The notes under the pieces are model-generated. The model was not told the origin of the DNA, did no database searches, and was given only the letters and a program-made list of their open reading frames with translations. The position numbers and the translations under genes are program-made. A DNA stretch of 64,000 nt from JADFQT01 sp965216025 (GTDB taxonomy: Bacteria > Chloroflexota > Dehalococcoidia > Lucifugimonadales > UBA3495), in assembly GCA_965216025.1 (NCBI GenBank), contig CBDCEX010000016.1, positions 457,770 to 521,769 of the forward strand. Direction: 5' to 3'. Below, piece by piece: positions 1 through 8,801 of the stretch (its first letter is position 1; each line of letters begins with the position of its first letter).

Positions 1-858
1 CTTACGGTATTGGACGCGGGCAGCGATACGCAAAAGCGGGACATACTGCCGCGTATCTGCGCTGGAACACTGAAGATGACCCTGGCGCTGACAGAATCCT
101 CCGCTACTTTCGAGCCCTGGGGAATCGAGACCGTGGCCACTCCCGATGGCGCCGGCTACCGGCTGGAGGGAACCAAGCTGTTCGTCCCCGACGCCCAGGC
201 CGCCGACCTGCTGCTGGTGGCGGCGCGAACCGACACCGGTGGGGATCCGGAGCAGGGCTTAACGCTGTTCCTGGTTCCGGCGGACCAGGCCGGGATAACG
301 GTCAACCAGCTAAATACCCTAGCCTCCGACCGGCAGTGCGAGGTTTCGTTCAGCCAGGTCGAAGTTCCGGCCGACGCGGTGCTGGGGCCGGTGGGGCAGG
401 GCTGGCTAATAATCCAGCGCTGCCTGCAGCGAGCCATTGCGGGCAAGTGTGTGGAGATGCTGGGAGGAGCCGACGCCGTGCTGGAGATGACCGTGGAATA
501 CGCCAAACAGCGTACTCAGTTTGGCCGCCCGATTGGCACCTTTCAGGCCGTGCAGCACCACTGCGCCAACATGGCCACCGACGTGGAAGGGTGCCGCCAG
601 ATTGCCTATCAAGCGGCCTGGCGGGTCTCGGAAGGGTTGCCGGCCCAGAAGGAAGTCGCCATGGCCAAGGCCTGGGTCAGCGGCGCCTACCAGCGAGTCT
701 GCTCCACGGCCCACCAATGTCACGGCGCCATCGGCTTCACCAAGGAGCACAATCTGCAGCTATACACCCGGCGAGCCAAGGTACAGGAACTCAGCTACGG
801 CGATGTAAACTGGCATAAAGAGGCGGCGCTCCATCAGATTGAGAGCCAGCCCCATTAG
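1..858 (+). CDS. Acyl-CoA dehydrogenase, 5' end outside window
   Basis: The reading frame is open from base 1, so the start lies outside the window; about 285 C-terminal residues are visible against roughly 380 for the family, so the N-terminal alpha-helical domain is mostly missing. What remains is the middle beta domain (the segment ending TLALTESSATFEP, then a DGAGYRLEGTKLFVPDA strand pair) and the C-terminal four-helix domain with the QRTQFGRPIGTFQAVQH signature and the late QCHGAIGFTKEHNLQLYTRR segment. The family oxidises acyl-CoA thioesters to enoyl-CoA with FAD. The substrate cannot be told. Other acyl-CoA genes nearby (synthetase 6937, hydratase 20044, dehydrogenase 21865) suggest fatty-acid or organic-acid catabolism. 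Confidence 0.93.
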   Translation, partial: LTVLDAGSDTQKRDILPRICAGTLKMTLALTESSATFEPWGIETVATPDGAGYRLEGTKLFVPDAQAADLLLVAARTDTGGDPEQGLTLFLVPADQAGITVNQLNTLASDRQCEVSFSQVEVPADAVLGPVGQGWLIIQRCLQRAIAGKCVEMLGGADAVLEMTVEYAKQRTQFGRPIGTFQAVQHHCANMATDVEGCRQIAYQAAWRVSEGLPAQKEVAMAKAWVSGAYQRVCSTAHQCHGAIGFTKEHNLQLYTRRAKVQELSYGDVNWHKEAALHQIESQPH

Positions 859-884
859 TCCCGGCGAACTCGGGTTTCGTTCTC

Positions 885-958
885 CAAACTGAGGCCAAAG
901 TGAAACCAGCAGGGGTCGGCATGGCTTTGGATGTAGACCCCACCTCGGTTTTGGTATA
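885..958. repeat. Short element with IS630-like terminal inverted repeats
   Basis: A 74-bp segment whose two ends resemble the terminal repeats of the IS630 copies at 10875 and 17760: the left end shares GTGAAACC and the right end shares ATGTAG, CCCACCT and TTTGGT with them, with about a quarter of positions changed. It lies directly before the HIT gene. Best read as an old internally deleted IS630-type remnant (MITE-like); inference from end similarity only. Confidence 0.45.
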
Positions 959-974
959 GGGAGGTAGGCGCAAC

Positions 975-1322
975 ATGACCACCAGGGACTGCGTTTTTTG
1001 CGACATCATTGGGGACCCGGTTCACCAGGCTCCAATCTACCGGGATGATCGAGTTATTGTAGTTAAGGACATCAACCCCAAGGCTCCAATTCATTTGCTG
1101 ATAATCCCCAACATGCACCTGGGTTCGCTGGCATACGTCGGTCCCGGTCAAATCCCGCTTATGGGTCATATGTTCGTGGTAGCGGAGGAGATGGCGCGGC
1201 GGGAGGGAGCGACCCTGAGCGGGTACCGGTTAACCCTGAATCAAGGACAGGACTCAGGGCAGGAAATCGAGCATCTGCACCTGCATTTGATGGCCGGACG
1301 CAAGCTGTCGGCGATGGGATGA
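975..1322 (+). CDS. HIT family nucleotide hydrolase
   Basis: 115 residues, the normal size for a HIT (histidine triad) protein. An N-terminal CVFCDII motif (the CxxC zinc pair seen in many HINT proteins) is followed by KAPIHLLIIPNMH and, near the end, by the histidine triad HLHLHLMAG. HIT proteins hydrolyse nucleoside phosphoramidates or dinucleoside polyphosphates in the cytoplasm. The start has a GGGAGG Shine-Dalgarno a few bases upstream. It overlaps the next gene by ATGA, so the two are co-translated; both families act on adenylylated or diadenosine nucleotides, which suggests joint clean-up of Ap4A-like alarmones. Confidence 0.93.
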   Translation: MTTRDCVFCDIIGDPVHQAPIYRDDRVIVVKDINPKAPIHLLIIPNMHLGSLAYVGPGQIPLMGHMFVVAEEMARREGATLSGYRLTLNQGQDSGQEIEHLHLHLMAGRKLSAMG

Positions 1323-1948
1323 CGGTCGATGGGATAACCGGGGTTCCGGACTGGAAAGACCTGCGTAATCGGGTGAAGCGACGGGTCGACCGGCTGCCCC
1401 AGGGGCTCCAAACCCACATTAACCGGGTAACCGCCATCGCCAGAGAGCTGGCTCCTCGCCACGGGCTGGACCCGGAGTTGGCAGCATTGGCGATGCAGGC
1501 CCACGACGTAGCCCGGGCAATCCCGGCTCCGGAGTTGCTTTCCCTGGCCGATTCTTTGAATCTACCCGTCGACCCGGTGCAGCTGCATGTCCCTCTGCTG
1601 CTACACGGGCCGGTGGGAGCCGAGCTGCTGCGGCGGGAGGACAGCCTGGACGATGACTCTCTCTATCAAGCGGTCTACTGGCACACCACCGGCCATCCCT
1701 CCCTGGACCGATTGGGCAAGCTGGTGTTTCTCGCCGACAAGCTAGACCCTCAGAAGTTGCCCCGCTATCCCTACCAGCCTCATCTGCGGGAACTGGCCCT
1801 CAACGATCTGGACGCTGCCTTGGTGGAATTTTTCGTGCGGGAGATGATCTCCCTAGCCAGCCGGGGCGAGTTAATCCATCCAGCGATGCTGGAAACTCGC
1901 AACGGTTTACTGGCGGCCGCCGTTCCAGAGCCTAACGAGCCGGGTTAG
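1319..1948 (+). CDS. yqeK: YqeK-like HD-domain hydrolase
   Basis: 209 residues with the HD-domain metal ligands in order: HINRV near residue 33, AHDVAR near 61, HGPVGAELL near 98, a HTTGH motif near 121 and ADKLDP near 137. This matches YqeK, a symmetrical Ap4A hydrolase that cleaves diadenosine tetraphosphate to two ADP. YqeK usually sits beside nadD and rsfS; here nadD is some 33 kb away, fused to pyrE. The start overlaps the HIT stop codon by 4 bp (ATGA), implying translational coupling. Confidence 0.85.
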   Translation: MTVDGITGVPDWKDLRNRVKRRVDRLPQGLQTHINRVTAIARELAPRHGLDPELAALAMQAHDVARAIPAPELLSLADSLNLPVDPVQLHVPLLLHGPVGAELLRREDSLDDDSLYQAVYWHTTGHPSLDRLGKLVFLADKLDPQKLPRYPYQPHLRELALNDLDAALVEFFVREMISLASRGELIHPAMLETRNGLLAAAVPEPNEPG

Positions 1949-1993
1949 CTTCCCGGATTGGTTTCTTGAAAATCCCCAGCCGGTTTGCGCCTA

Positions 1994-2021
1994 TTGCCCG
2001 CCGGCCTGCATCATATATATT
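1994..2021 (+). promoter_or_regulatory. Candidate promoter of the TGA-containing gene
   Basis: TTGCCC at 1994-1999, a 16-bp spacer and TATATT at 2016-2021. It lies 56 bp before the proposed start at 2078. Read by eye; the -35 is imperfect. Confidence 0.4.
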
Positions 2022-2077
2022 AAAGGCGGGGTGTGTAATTTCGGAACACGCCTCCCGGTAGTCATAGAGGCAGTCCC

Positions 2078-2395
2078 TTGCACGTAATTATGAGCCAAAA
2101 GGCGATCCAGCACATTCAGGAAAAGGGCGGCCGCGCCGCGATAGACCTGGTGTGCATTTCCTCTTGAGCCGGGTCCACCGCTGAGGTATCGGTCGATACC
2201 AACGTCGCCCGGCGGCGGGACACCTCGGATTACCAGGTGGTCCGTCAGGAAGGAGTGGAGCTGCTGGTGTCCCCCGGCCTGGCCAAGCACTCGCGCCAGC
2301 TGTCGGTGGATCTCAAGGAGTTCTGGTTCTTCCGGCGCCTGAAAGCAGAGGCCGAATTAACCAATGGACTGGTTTTGGGAAGACGGGGAGGCTAA
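2078..2395 (+). CDS. Putative small selenoprotein with in-frame TGA (CC/Se-motif-like)
   Basis: One frame runs from TTG 2078 (AGAGG Shine-Dalgarno at 2066-2070) or ATG 2090 to TAA at 2393-2395 and is broken only by TGA at 2165-2167. With the TGA read as Sec the product is 105 residues (101 from the ATG). The TGA context is VCISS-U-AGS, with a Cys four residues before it. The parts before (SQKAIQHIQEKGG) and after (ELLVSPGLAKHS, then LKEFWFFRRLK) the TGA both look like genuine protein and together resemble the small CC/Se-motif (seleno)protein family as I remember it; the function of that family is unknown to me. A perfect 6-bp hairpin with a GGUC loop begins 18 nt after the TGA. If TGA is a stop, neither half is a credible protein. 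The gene is single, between yqeK and an LLM oxidoreductase. Confidence 0.72.
2185..2200 (+). promoter_or_regulatory. Candidate bacterial SECIS hairpin
   Basis: GGTATC, loop GGTC, GATACC: a perfect 6-bp stem whose loop begins 24 nt after the TGA at 2165-2167. Bacterial SECIS elements are short hairpins within about 16-37 nt of the UGA with G in the first bases of the apical loop; E. coli fdhF has an AGGUCU loop. The GGUC loop here is strikingly close. Confidence 0.68.
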
Positions 2396-2518
2396 TCTCT
2401 TAGCCATCTTCTTATCCTGCCCTCCCTCCCCATCCCCTGAATTCCTCCAACTACCCGTCTGCTATACTGCACCGACCGGTTGAACTTTGGGGACCGGAGC
2501 AAAGACCGGAGTAAAGAA

Positions 2519-3502
2519 ATGTTGTTCGGCATCAACCTGGGCGGCGGCAACCTCCCCCATGAATCCCGGGCGGGGGCTCTGGAAGGGCGGCTGGAGAAGT
2601 CGCGCCTGGCCAAGCGATACGGCTTCCACTCCCTGTGGAGCGGGGCAGGCTACCTGAACAACGACTTCCACCCCATGCTGTTGCTGTCCCGGGTGGCGGC
2701 AGAGGCCCCCGGCCTGGAGCTGGGAATGGTCGCACTGCTGCCTCTGTACCATCCGGTGGAGGCCGCCGAGCAGATCGCCACGCTGGACGTTATCAGCGGC
2801 GGCAAGTTCGTGCTGGCCCCGGCCCTGGGTTGGCGAGATTTTCAGTTCAACGCCTTCGGAATCCCCAAGGGCCAGCGTCTCTCCCGATTCCGGGAGGTGC
2901 GGGAGGTCATGCAGCAGCTCTGGACCAAGAGCCGGGTTACCCACCACGGTCAGCATTTCCAGATGGAAGACGTGCCCGGCGGCGGAGCCCCGTTGCAGAA
3001 GCCCTACCCCAGAATGTACCTGGCGGCCAACCAGGACCGCGGCGTGGTTCGGGCGGCCCGACAGGCCGATGGCTGGCTGGTCAGTTCCCGGGCGACTTTG
3101 ACCACCCTTCGTCAGCAGGTGCCGGTTTACCAGGAAGCGGCGAGTGCGGCGGGCAAAGCAGGCTACATATCCGCCTGGCGGGAGATGTTCATCGCGGAAA
3201 CTCGGGAGAAGGCGATAGAGATCGCCCGACCCCACGTGGAGTGGCTATACCAGGACCGGGCCGCCTCGGGCCACAGCCAGGAACTGCCCGCCGCAGACCG
3301 AATCGACGTTCCCTTCGAGCAGGTGCTGGAAGGACGGTTCATCATCGGCAGTCCAGACGAATGCGCCGAGGAAATCAAAAAATACCAGGAGTTGGGCATC
3401 CAGGAGCTGATATTACGCTGCCAGTGGCCCGGCATGCCCAACCAAGACTCCAACCGGGCGGTGGAATTATTCGGCCAGGAAGTGCTGCCCCGGTTTGGGT
3501 GA
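2519..3502 (+). CDS. LLM class (luciferase-like) flavin oxidoreductase
   Basis: About 327 residues from ATG 2519, preferred over the longer frame from 2480 because GGAG lies 7 bp before it and the family begins right there (MLFGINLGGG). The N-terminal TIM-barrel strand is followed by KRYGFHSLWSG, then GMVALLPLYHPVEAAEQIATLD and SGGKFVLAPALGWRD, all typical of F420- or FMN-dependent luciferase-like monooxygenases and reductases. The exact substrate and cofactor are not evident. The C-terminal quarter is nearly repeated at 19775-20024 as a truncated paralogue, followed in both places by enoyl-CoA hydratase sequence on the opposite strand, so the two loci derive from one ancestral LLM-echA pair. 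Confidence 0.9.
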   Translation: MLFGINLGGGNLPHESRAGALEGRLEKSRLAKRYGFHSLWSGAGYLNNDFHPMLLLSRVAAEAPGLELGMVALLPLYHPVEAAEQIATLDVISGGKFVLAPALGWRDFQFNAFGIPKGQRLSRFREVREVMQQLWTKSRVTHHGQHFQMEDVPGGGAPLQKPYPRMYLAANQDRGVVRAARQADGWLVSSRATLTTLRQQVPVYQEAASAAGKAGYISAWREMFIAETREKAIEIARPHVEWLYQDRAASGHSQELPAADRIDVPFEQVLEGRFIIGSPDECAEEIKKYQELGIQELILRCQWPGMPNQDSNRAVELFGQEVLPRFG

Positions 3503-3509
3503 GATCCGG

Positions 3510-3600
3510 AACGCCCTCTCCTACCCGGGGGTATACTCCGGAGCGCGCTTCTCCACGAAAGAGCGGCTGGACCCACTGCCGCGGGGTTAGGCACACCCCA
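3510..3600 (-). pseudogene. 3' remnant of an enoyl-CoA hydratase gene
   Basis: The sequence after the LLM stop matches the region after the LLM fragment at 20024: the block containing GGTATACTCCGGAGCG and then the segment encoding a LTPRQWVQPL-like end on the minus strand (LTRRQWVQPL in the intact gene at 20044). About 71 bp present there are missing here, with the junction at the 9-mer AGCGGCTGG that occurs repeatedly in the intact copy, so a short-repeat deletion is the simplest explanation. Only the last part of the gene survives. Confidence 0.7.
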
Positions 3601-4206
3601 TCCTGTGGGGCCGGGCCATCCTCCTGCCGTTCCACATCCTGCAGTAACAGTTGCCCTAGCAATTCCATTGCTTCCTCTCCATACAAAAGTTCCCCGGTTT
3701 AGGACGGCCTGGGGTAAAGTGCACCATTTGGCTTCGTTTCGCATTTTTCGTTATTTTCGAACTGGCAAGCTGGACACTGGCTCTCTTCTACTCGAGCAAA
3801 GAACCTACCAGACCAGGGCGTACTTTTGGGCTTGACGCAGACTGATCTCAAACCGACGGGCAATGGCTTCCAGAGCCGGTCCCCGAAGATGCTGAGTTGG
3901 GCTTCGTAGAGCGCCGCCGCCTGGACCAGCCGGGAACGTTTGCTGATGGGGCCTACACTGGTTAGTTGGTCATCCATTGTGGCCAGGCCGGTGCAGCCCG
4001 GCAGTCTTGTTTTCCGAACGTCGTCGCTTTAGTGCCCCTGGACTCGGCTACTCTTTTCGTCGCAAAACAAAACGGATTATGATAGCATTAGCATATCAAT
4101 TACGAATCCAGTCGCTAGTTCAACGGAATGGCAGGGTTCTCCTGCCATTGTAGATTCCCTATTCGGACGTTGGCCAGAAGTATTATTAATCAGGAGTATT
4201 ATTAAT
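3601..4206. other. Region without a supported gene
   Basis: About 600 bp between the hydratase remnant and the broken gene at 4207. A 92-codon minus-strand frame (3699-3977) exists but shows no recognisable domain and starts without a Shine-Dalgarno. Probably decayed sequence. Confidence 0.5.
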
Positions 4207-5123
4207 ATGGTATCGAAACGGAAGTTGGAGACCAATCGGCAGAACGCCATTCTTTCAACCGGGCCGAGCAACACTGCTGCGACGCGCTGGAACGCATTAA
4301 CACACGGTATCCTGTCTAAAGAAGTCCTGATTACCGTTGGTGATGGGCAGGAAGACGCCGAGACATTCGAGGAATTCGCAAACCCGTTGCGCGAGAACCT
4401 GTCACCAGTGGGAGCCTTGGAGGAATTGTTGGTGGACCAGTTAACCATACTCACTTGGCGGTAGCGGCGAGTACTCAAATACGAAGCTGCAGCCATACGC
4501 CAGAAGTCAGACACAGCCATCGAGAATTGGGACCGACAACAGTACAAGAACCGCCTTGATTATCCCGCTCTCTACGGAAGATGGAGATGGGAATCCCAAA
4601 CGGACCTGTTCGCCGGAGCCGCAAGCCTGAAGCTGGATTTAGAGGCACTAGATACCGAAGATCCTATAGCCATCCGTCCCGACATCTGCGTACAGGTGTT
4701 CAACGTTGCCAGAGAGCAGTTCGGGGTCCCTATCCACGAAATTCTTGGCTTCAAGATGCTTTTGGATAATCACGGGTTTTCCAAGAAGGAATCGCAACAG
4801 GTCATAGACGCCGCATGCCAAAGGCAAACATCTCCAGGCAGGAATTCTGGCAAGCAGTGGAAAGAGAGGTCTGCCTCCAATGTGAGGAAGCGACTACCAG
4901 GTGTGAACAGCGCCAGTGGGAAATAGAACGGACGCGCCTCCTAGCGACCCTACCGAACGAGGCCGACTTAGCCAAAATTCAGCGCTACGAAGCCCACATC
5001 TCCCGCCAGTTCTACAAAGCCCTCCATGAACTCCAAATGGTACAAACGGGCCGGCAGAGTTTGCATCCGTCCGCCCCGCTGGCCATAGATGTCCTGGACA
5101 CCATTAGCTCCCAGGGGGAATAG
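4207..5123 (+). pseudogene. Broken gene of an uncharacterised family (SKRKLETNRQNA start)
   Basis: The frame from ATG 4207 starts VSKRKLETNRQNAILSTGP, then RWNALTHGILSKEVL, a recurrent uncharacterised family that I recall as common in Chloroflexi and other environmental bacteria. It is interrupted by TAG at 4462-4464 in what should be a TWRxRRVLKYEAA helix, continues in the same frame to about 4810, then shifts frame and resumes (NISRQEFWQAVEREV...RYEAHISRQFYKALHELQM) to the TAG at 5123. One nonsense change plus one frameshift make it a pseudogene of roughly 305 codons. No function is known to me; the C-terminal part is predicted helical. Confidence 0.75.
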
Positions 5124-5133
5124 CATCCCTTGT

Positions 5134-5427
5134 TCAGCACTCCGGCCTTTGATACATCGCCAGGGCCAGCCGGTGCTTGCAAGGGTGGCCTGCACCGTGA
5201 CGCACGTAGTCATGGCACTGGCAGTGGCCGTTAAGCACTTCGTAGTAGCGAAGACCATCCTCAGACCCTACCTGATAGTGTTGGTCCCCCAGAGGCACGA
5301 TAGGCCTCAGCAACATCAGGAAGGCGGCCTTCTCCAGACGCGAGGTTAAATGCGGATAATCCCGGCTGGCTCGCTCAACCAATTCCCTTAGGTGGCTGAT
5401 AGTAGGGCTCTTAGCGACCATGATCAC
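5134..5427 (-). CDS. Small SWIM zinc-finger protein
   Basis: 97 residues; the C-terminal third carries CQCHDYVRHGAGHPCKH, the CxCx(n)CxH SWIM-type zinc finger, preceded by YYEVLNGHCQC as is usual for such fingers. The N-terminal half is predicted helical with no recognised domain. SWIM fingers bind DNA or proteins, and stand-alone short forms are common near mobile DNA. It lies 6 bp downstream of another small minus-strand gene, so the two probably form one transcript. The start may be the second Met (MVAKSP). Confidence 0.65.
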   Translation of the reverse strand: MIMVAKSPTISHLRELVERASRDYPHLTSRLEKAAFLMLLRPIVPLGDQHYQVGSEDGLRYYEVLNGHCQCHDYVRHGAGHPCKHRLALAMYQRPEC

Positions 5428-5433
5428 GTGGTT

Positions 5434-5667
5434 CTAAGCAATTATTAAACTTGCCTCAGATGGGTTAATCGGGGTTTGAGCAGCGTTTTCATTTTCCAGA
5501 GCCCGCTCTGCCAGATGAAGGACCTGCAGCAGCGAGCCCGGTATTTCGGAGCCCGTGGGATCGTCGTTAGGTGATACTGTTCCGGTCATACTCGATGTTG
5601 CCTGTTCCCAGGCTTTGACAAGACATCGAATCATCGCATCCCTTTGTTCTTCTCGTTTCTCCTCCAA
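5434..5667 (-). CDS. Hypothetical 77-residue protein upstream of the SWIM gene
   Basis: Charged N-terminus (MEEKREEQRDAMIRCLVKAWEQA), then a low-complexity linker and a LLQVLHLAERALENENAA helix. No family recognised. The short gap to the SWIM gene and shared strand suggest a bicistron; the coding status rests only on that and on an open frame. Confidence 0.4.
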   Translation of the reverse strand: MEEKREEQRDAMIRCLVKAWEQATSSMTGTVSPNDDPTGSEIPGSLLQVLHLAERALENENAAQTPINPSEASLIIA

Positions 5668-5690
5668 GAGAAGACCTTGTTCCCCTCCTA

Positions 5691-5925
5691 AACCAAAGCC
5701 AAAGTGGAATCTACATCGACACCGGATTGGACAGCGCTGCCAACACCGTCATTCCGGCGAACGCCGGAATCCAGGGAACATGGCAGAATGTACTTTCGTG
5801 GACACCGGCTTACGCCGGTGCGACGAGGGATTTTGCTCTTTCAGGTTGCGCAAACTAAAACACTGCCGATTGCCGAAGCAGACTTTGGGCATTAGCTGAA
5901 TGTAGTTTTCACCTTGGTATTAGTT
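5691..5925. mobile_element. Non-autonomous element with IS630-type ends
   Basis: 235 bp bounded by AACCAAAGCC... on the left and ...GGTATTAGTT on the right; the right end read in reverse gives AACTAATACCAAGGTG, matching the IS630 ends at 10877 and 19676. The flanks are C-TA and TA-G, the same CTAG-type target with TA duplication seen for the full IS630 copies. There is no transposase. The interior holds an inverted repeat family (ATTCCGGCG...CGCCGGAAT) and a second (CACCGGC...GCCGGTG). Confidence 0.65.
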
Positions 5926-5927
5926 TA

Positions 5928-6936
5928 GGTGCCACGCTTGGGAGTAACGGGCTTCTTCTGCCACTCCCCAATTAGAAATTCCTTGCCCGGAGGAATAACA
6001 GACAAATGCTCGGTAGTGGTCAAAGGTCTTTGATACCAGAACTATCGGGAAGCCCTCCATCGGAGCCAAAGGGTTAGTAGATTGTCTGCCTTGATGCAGG
6101 GAGTTCGGCTCTTGAACTAGTTCTCGGGAGCGAAGCCGCATTTCTTTGCTGTTTGTAAGCCTCCTCTCCAGACCCTCCGGGCAAACCTCCGGCTTACAGC
6201 ACCACGCTTCAGAAGCTCCTTTAAGCAGTTGTCCCCTAGAAAATACCAACGGGCCGTTTCTAGGTCCTTGACTACATTCAGAGTTCGGGGAAGGGTTGAC
6301 CCACAAGTATCACAGAATGGGTTAGAAGGATTCCTAATGGAATCCGGAAGCCGTTGTAACCTTAATTAATCGGCTATGTGCTTATTTCAATATGCAGCCA
6401 GGCGACCTGTTCACATATGTCGAGGACAGGGAGACGTGGTCAAAAGAGTAAGCGATCCGAAATTGCGGGAGCGAGCTCTTGGGGCTCGAGGGGCCCATGG
6501 CGGATTCGAGCTGGTCAGGCGGGGGTGGTCGTCCAAAATCTTTGAGAAAGCCTCCGAGCAGGGCACAAAATAGCTGGACCAATTGCAAAATTTTGCCCAT
6601 ATCTACAATGCTTTGGGCGGCAGGGTCAGGGAGAACTAGCTCCCATTTCCAAACAATCTTTTAAAAGCTGCCTCGGTGGCAATCCCCTCCGGGGCCACGA
6701 AAACGGCCCGGTTGGCTTGCCTCCAGTTTATTCCCGGTTCGGCGCGGTATGACGGCCGGGCCGCTCTCTCAGATGTTGGCTGTATCCCGGCCGCAGCGGC
6801 TCGCCAGCTAATAATCCTTTGGGTTATCATACCCAGACCGCTTGATGCGAATACACCTAGATGCATGGATGTTGACTGGATTTTGGGTGTTCAGGACATC
6901 AATAGTTTTCTACTCTGAGCAAACCGGAGGCAGCAC
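5928..6936. other. 1-kb region without a supported gene
   Basis: Several open frames of 60-128 codons exist on both strands (the longest 5920-6306, minus) but none shows a recognisable domain, consistent coding character or a Shine-Dalgarno. Likely decayed sequence plus the upstream region of the acyl-CoA synthetase gene. Confidence 0.5.
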
Positions 6937-8556
6937 ATGGTGCAGGCATTGTCAATACCGGGTCTCAATCCCCTGGCCTTTCTGGAGCGTAGCGCCCTGG
7001 TTTACCCGAAAAAGCCGGCCGTTATTTATGGGGAGCAGATCATTACCTATGCCGAGTTTTACCAGAGGGTCATGCGGCTGGCCGGAGCACTCAAGGAATG
7101 CGGTATCAAAAAAGGGGACCGGGTGGCCTTTCTGGTGCCGAACCTTCCGTCGATGTTGGAAGCCAACTTCGGACCATTGGCTCTTGGTGCCGTATTGGTG
7201 GCCCTGAACACCCGGTTGGCTTCCCGAGAGATCTCCTACATCCTGAACCATTCCGGGGTCAAGCTGCTGGTATTCGATTCCGAGCTGGCTCCGACGGTTC
7301 GTGGCTTCATGGACCAGGTTCCGGCGGTGAAGAACTATGTCCAGGTGGTTGACACCCAACCGCCAGCGGAGGACATCCCCGGTCCCCAATACGAGGAATT
7401 TTTGAACCACGCCACCCCGCTGCCGCTTCACGAAGGACCGGACTCAGAGTTGGATACCGTTACCATCAACTACACCTCGGGCACCACCGGGCTGCCGAAG
7501 GGCGTGGAGTACAACTCTAGGGGTATATACCTGAACGCCTTGGGCGAAGCCCTGGAAATGGGGCTAAACTGGGACAGCGTCTATCTTTGGACATTGCCTA
7601 TGTTTCACGCCAACGGTTGGTGCTTTCCCTGGGCGGTAACCGCCGTGGGCGGCACCCATCTCTGCCTCCGCCGGGTGGAGCCGGCGGAGGTCTACCGCCT
7701 GATCAAGTTGCATGGGGTAACGCACCTTTGCGCCGCGCCAACGGTACTAACATCCATGTATTCTGCTCCCGAAGCGGAAGGCCAGGACCTGACCGGTCTG
7801 AACATTGTCACAGCAGGAGCTCCGCCGGCGCCCCAGGTTATACGGACCATGGAAGCCATGGGAGCCAAAATCAGCCATGTCTACGGCCTCACCGAAACCT
7901 ACGGCCCTTGCACCATCTCCGCACCCCAGCCCGGCTGGGATGCCCTTCCGCTGGAGGAACAGGCCCGGCTGAAAGCGCGGCAGGGAGTGTCCTACATGGT
8001 GTACGGCACCGGTCTGCGAGTGGTGGATACCGAGATGAATGATGTTGCCCGGGACGGCCTGACCCTGGGAGAGGTGGTAATGCGGGGAGAAAACGTCATG
8101 GCGGGATATTATCAGGACCCGGAAGCCACCGAGTTGGCGATGCAGGGCGGCTGGTTTCATTCCGGTGATCTGGCAGTTTGGCATCCCGATGGCTATATTG
8201 AACTCCAAGACCGGGCCAAGGACATCATAATTTCTGGTGGGGAGAACATCTCCAGCCAGGAGGTGGAAAAAGTAATCATGGAACACTCCGGGGTGCTGGA
8301 GGTGAGCGTCATAGGAGTGCCCGACGACCGATGGGGGGAGGTGCCCAAGGCTTTTGTCCAACGACGCCAGGGGATGGACGTCTCTGCAGAGGATGTCATA
8401 CAGTTCACCCGGGACCGCATCGCCCACTTCAAGTGCCCTCGATACGTGGAGTTTGGGGAGCTACCCAAGACCGCAACTGGAAAGATACAGAAGTTCATCC
8501 TTCGGGAAAAGGAGTGGGCCGGATACGATAAGCGAATCCACGGTTCGACCGCCTGA
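6937..8556 (+). CDS. Fatty-acid / acyl-CoA synthetase (AMP-forming)
   Basis: 539 residues, full length for an ANL-superfamily acyl-CoA ligase. The phosphate-binding loop YTSGTTGLPKG is near residue 178, the second core motif YGLTETYGP follows, then GWFHSGDLAVWHPDGYIELQDR (ATP ribose and hinge region), IISGGENISSQEVE, and the C-terminal PKTATGKIQKF carrying the catalytic lysine. The enzyme activates a carboxylic acid to acyl-AMP and then the CoA thioester. Closest in style to the medium/long-chain fatty-acyl-CoA synthetase group; chain length cannot be read. GGAGG precedes the ATG. It fits with the acyl-CoA dehydrogenases and hydratase in the window. Confidence 0.95.
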   Translation: MVQALSIPGLNPLAFLERSALVYPKKPAVIYGEQIITYAEFYQRVMRLAGALKECGIKKGDRVAFLVPNLPSMLEANFGPLALGAVLVALNTRLASREISYILNHSGVKLLVFDSELAPTVRGFMDQVPAVKNYVQVVDTQPPAEDIPGPQYEEFLNHATPLPLHEGPDSELDTVTINYTSGTTGLPKGVEYNSRGIYLNALGEALEMGLNWDSVYLWTLPMFHANGWCFPWAVTAVGGTHLCLRRVEPAEVYRLIKLHGVTHLCAAPTVLTSMYSAPEAEGQDLTGLNIVTAGAPPAPQVIRTMEAMGAKISHVYGLTETYGPCTISAPQPGWDALPLEEQARLKARQGVSYMVYGTGLRVVDTEMNDVARDGLTLGEVVMRGENVMAGYYQDPEATELAMQGGWFHSGDLAVWHPDGYIELQDRAKDIIISGGENISSQEVEKVIMEHSGVLEVSVIGVPDDRWGEVPKAFVQRRQGMDVSAEDVIQFTRDRIAHFKCPRYVEFGELPKTATGKIQKFILREKEWAGYDKRIHGSTA

Positions 8557-8799
8557 GCGAGCCGGACTGTCCGGATTTCAAACTCCCACCCCGACGCTTG
8601 GCGAATGCTAGATGAGCCGGTGGCAGCGATTAGCGCCGAGGGAAGTTCCGTTCCGGGCTTGCCGAAGCAGGAGAAGCACTGCCGGAGAAAAGGGGCGATC
8701 CGACCCCGCCAGCACACCGACAACCAGCCCCCCGACTTGCAGGCTTGGGCCAAGTAAATTAAGGGTGTCACCGCTGCGCTGCCTCCTACATTTGTGGTC
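8557..8799. other. Intergenic region, nothing recognised
   Basis: 243 bp between the synthetase stop and the IS630 remnant. No convincing open frame, hairpin terminator or promoter was found. Confidence 0.4.
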
Positions 8800-8801
8800 T
8801 A

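Noticed and set aside
4462..4464. In-frame TAG in the uncharacterised gene at 4207 as recoding
   Set aside because: A second lesion (frameshift near 4810) is present and no hairpin follows.
5920..6306. 128-codon minus-strand ORF as a gene
   Set aside because: No domain, no Shine-Dalgarno, no neighbour logic, and it overlaps the end of the IS630-type mini-element.
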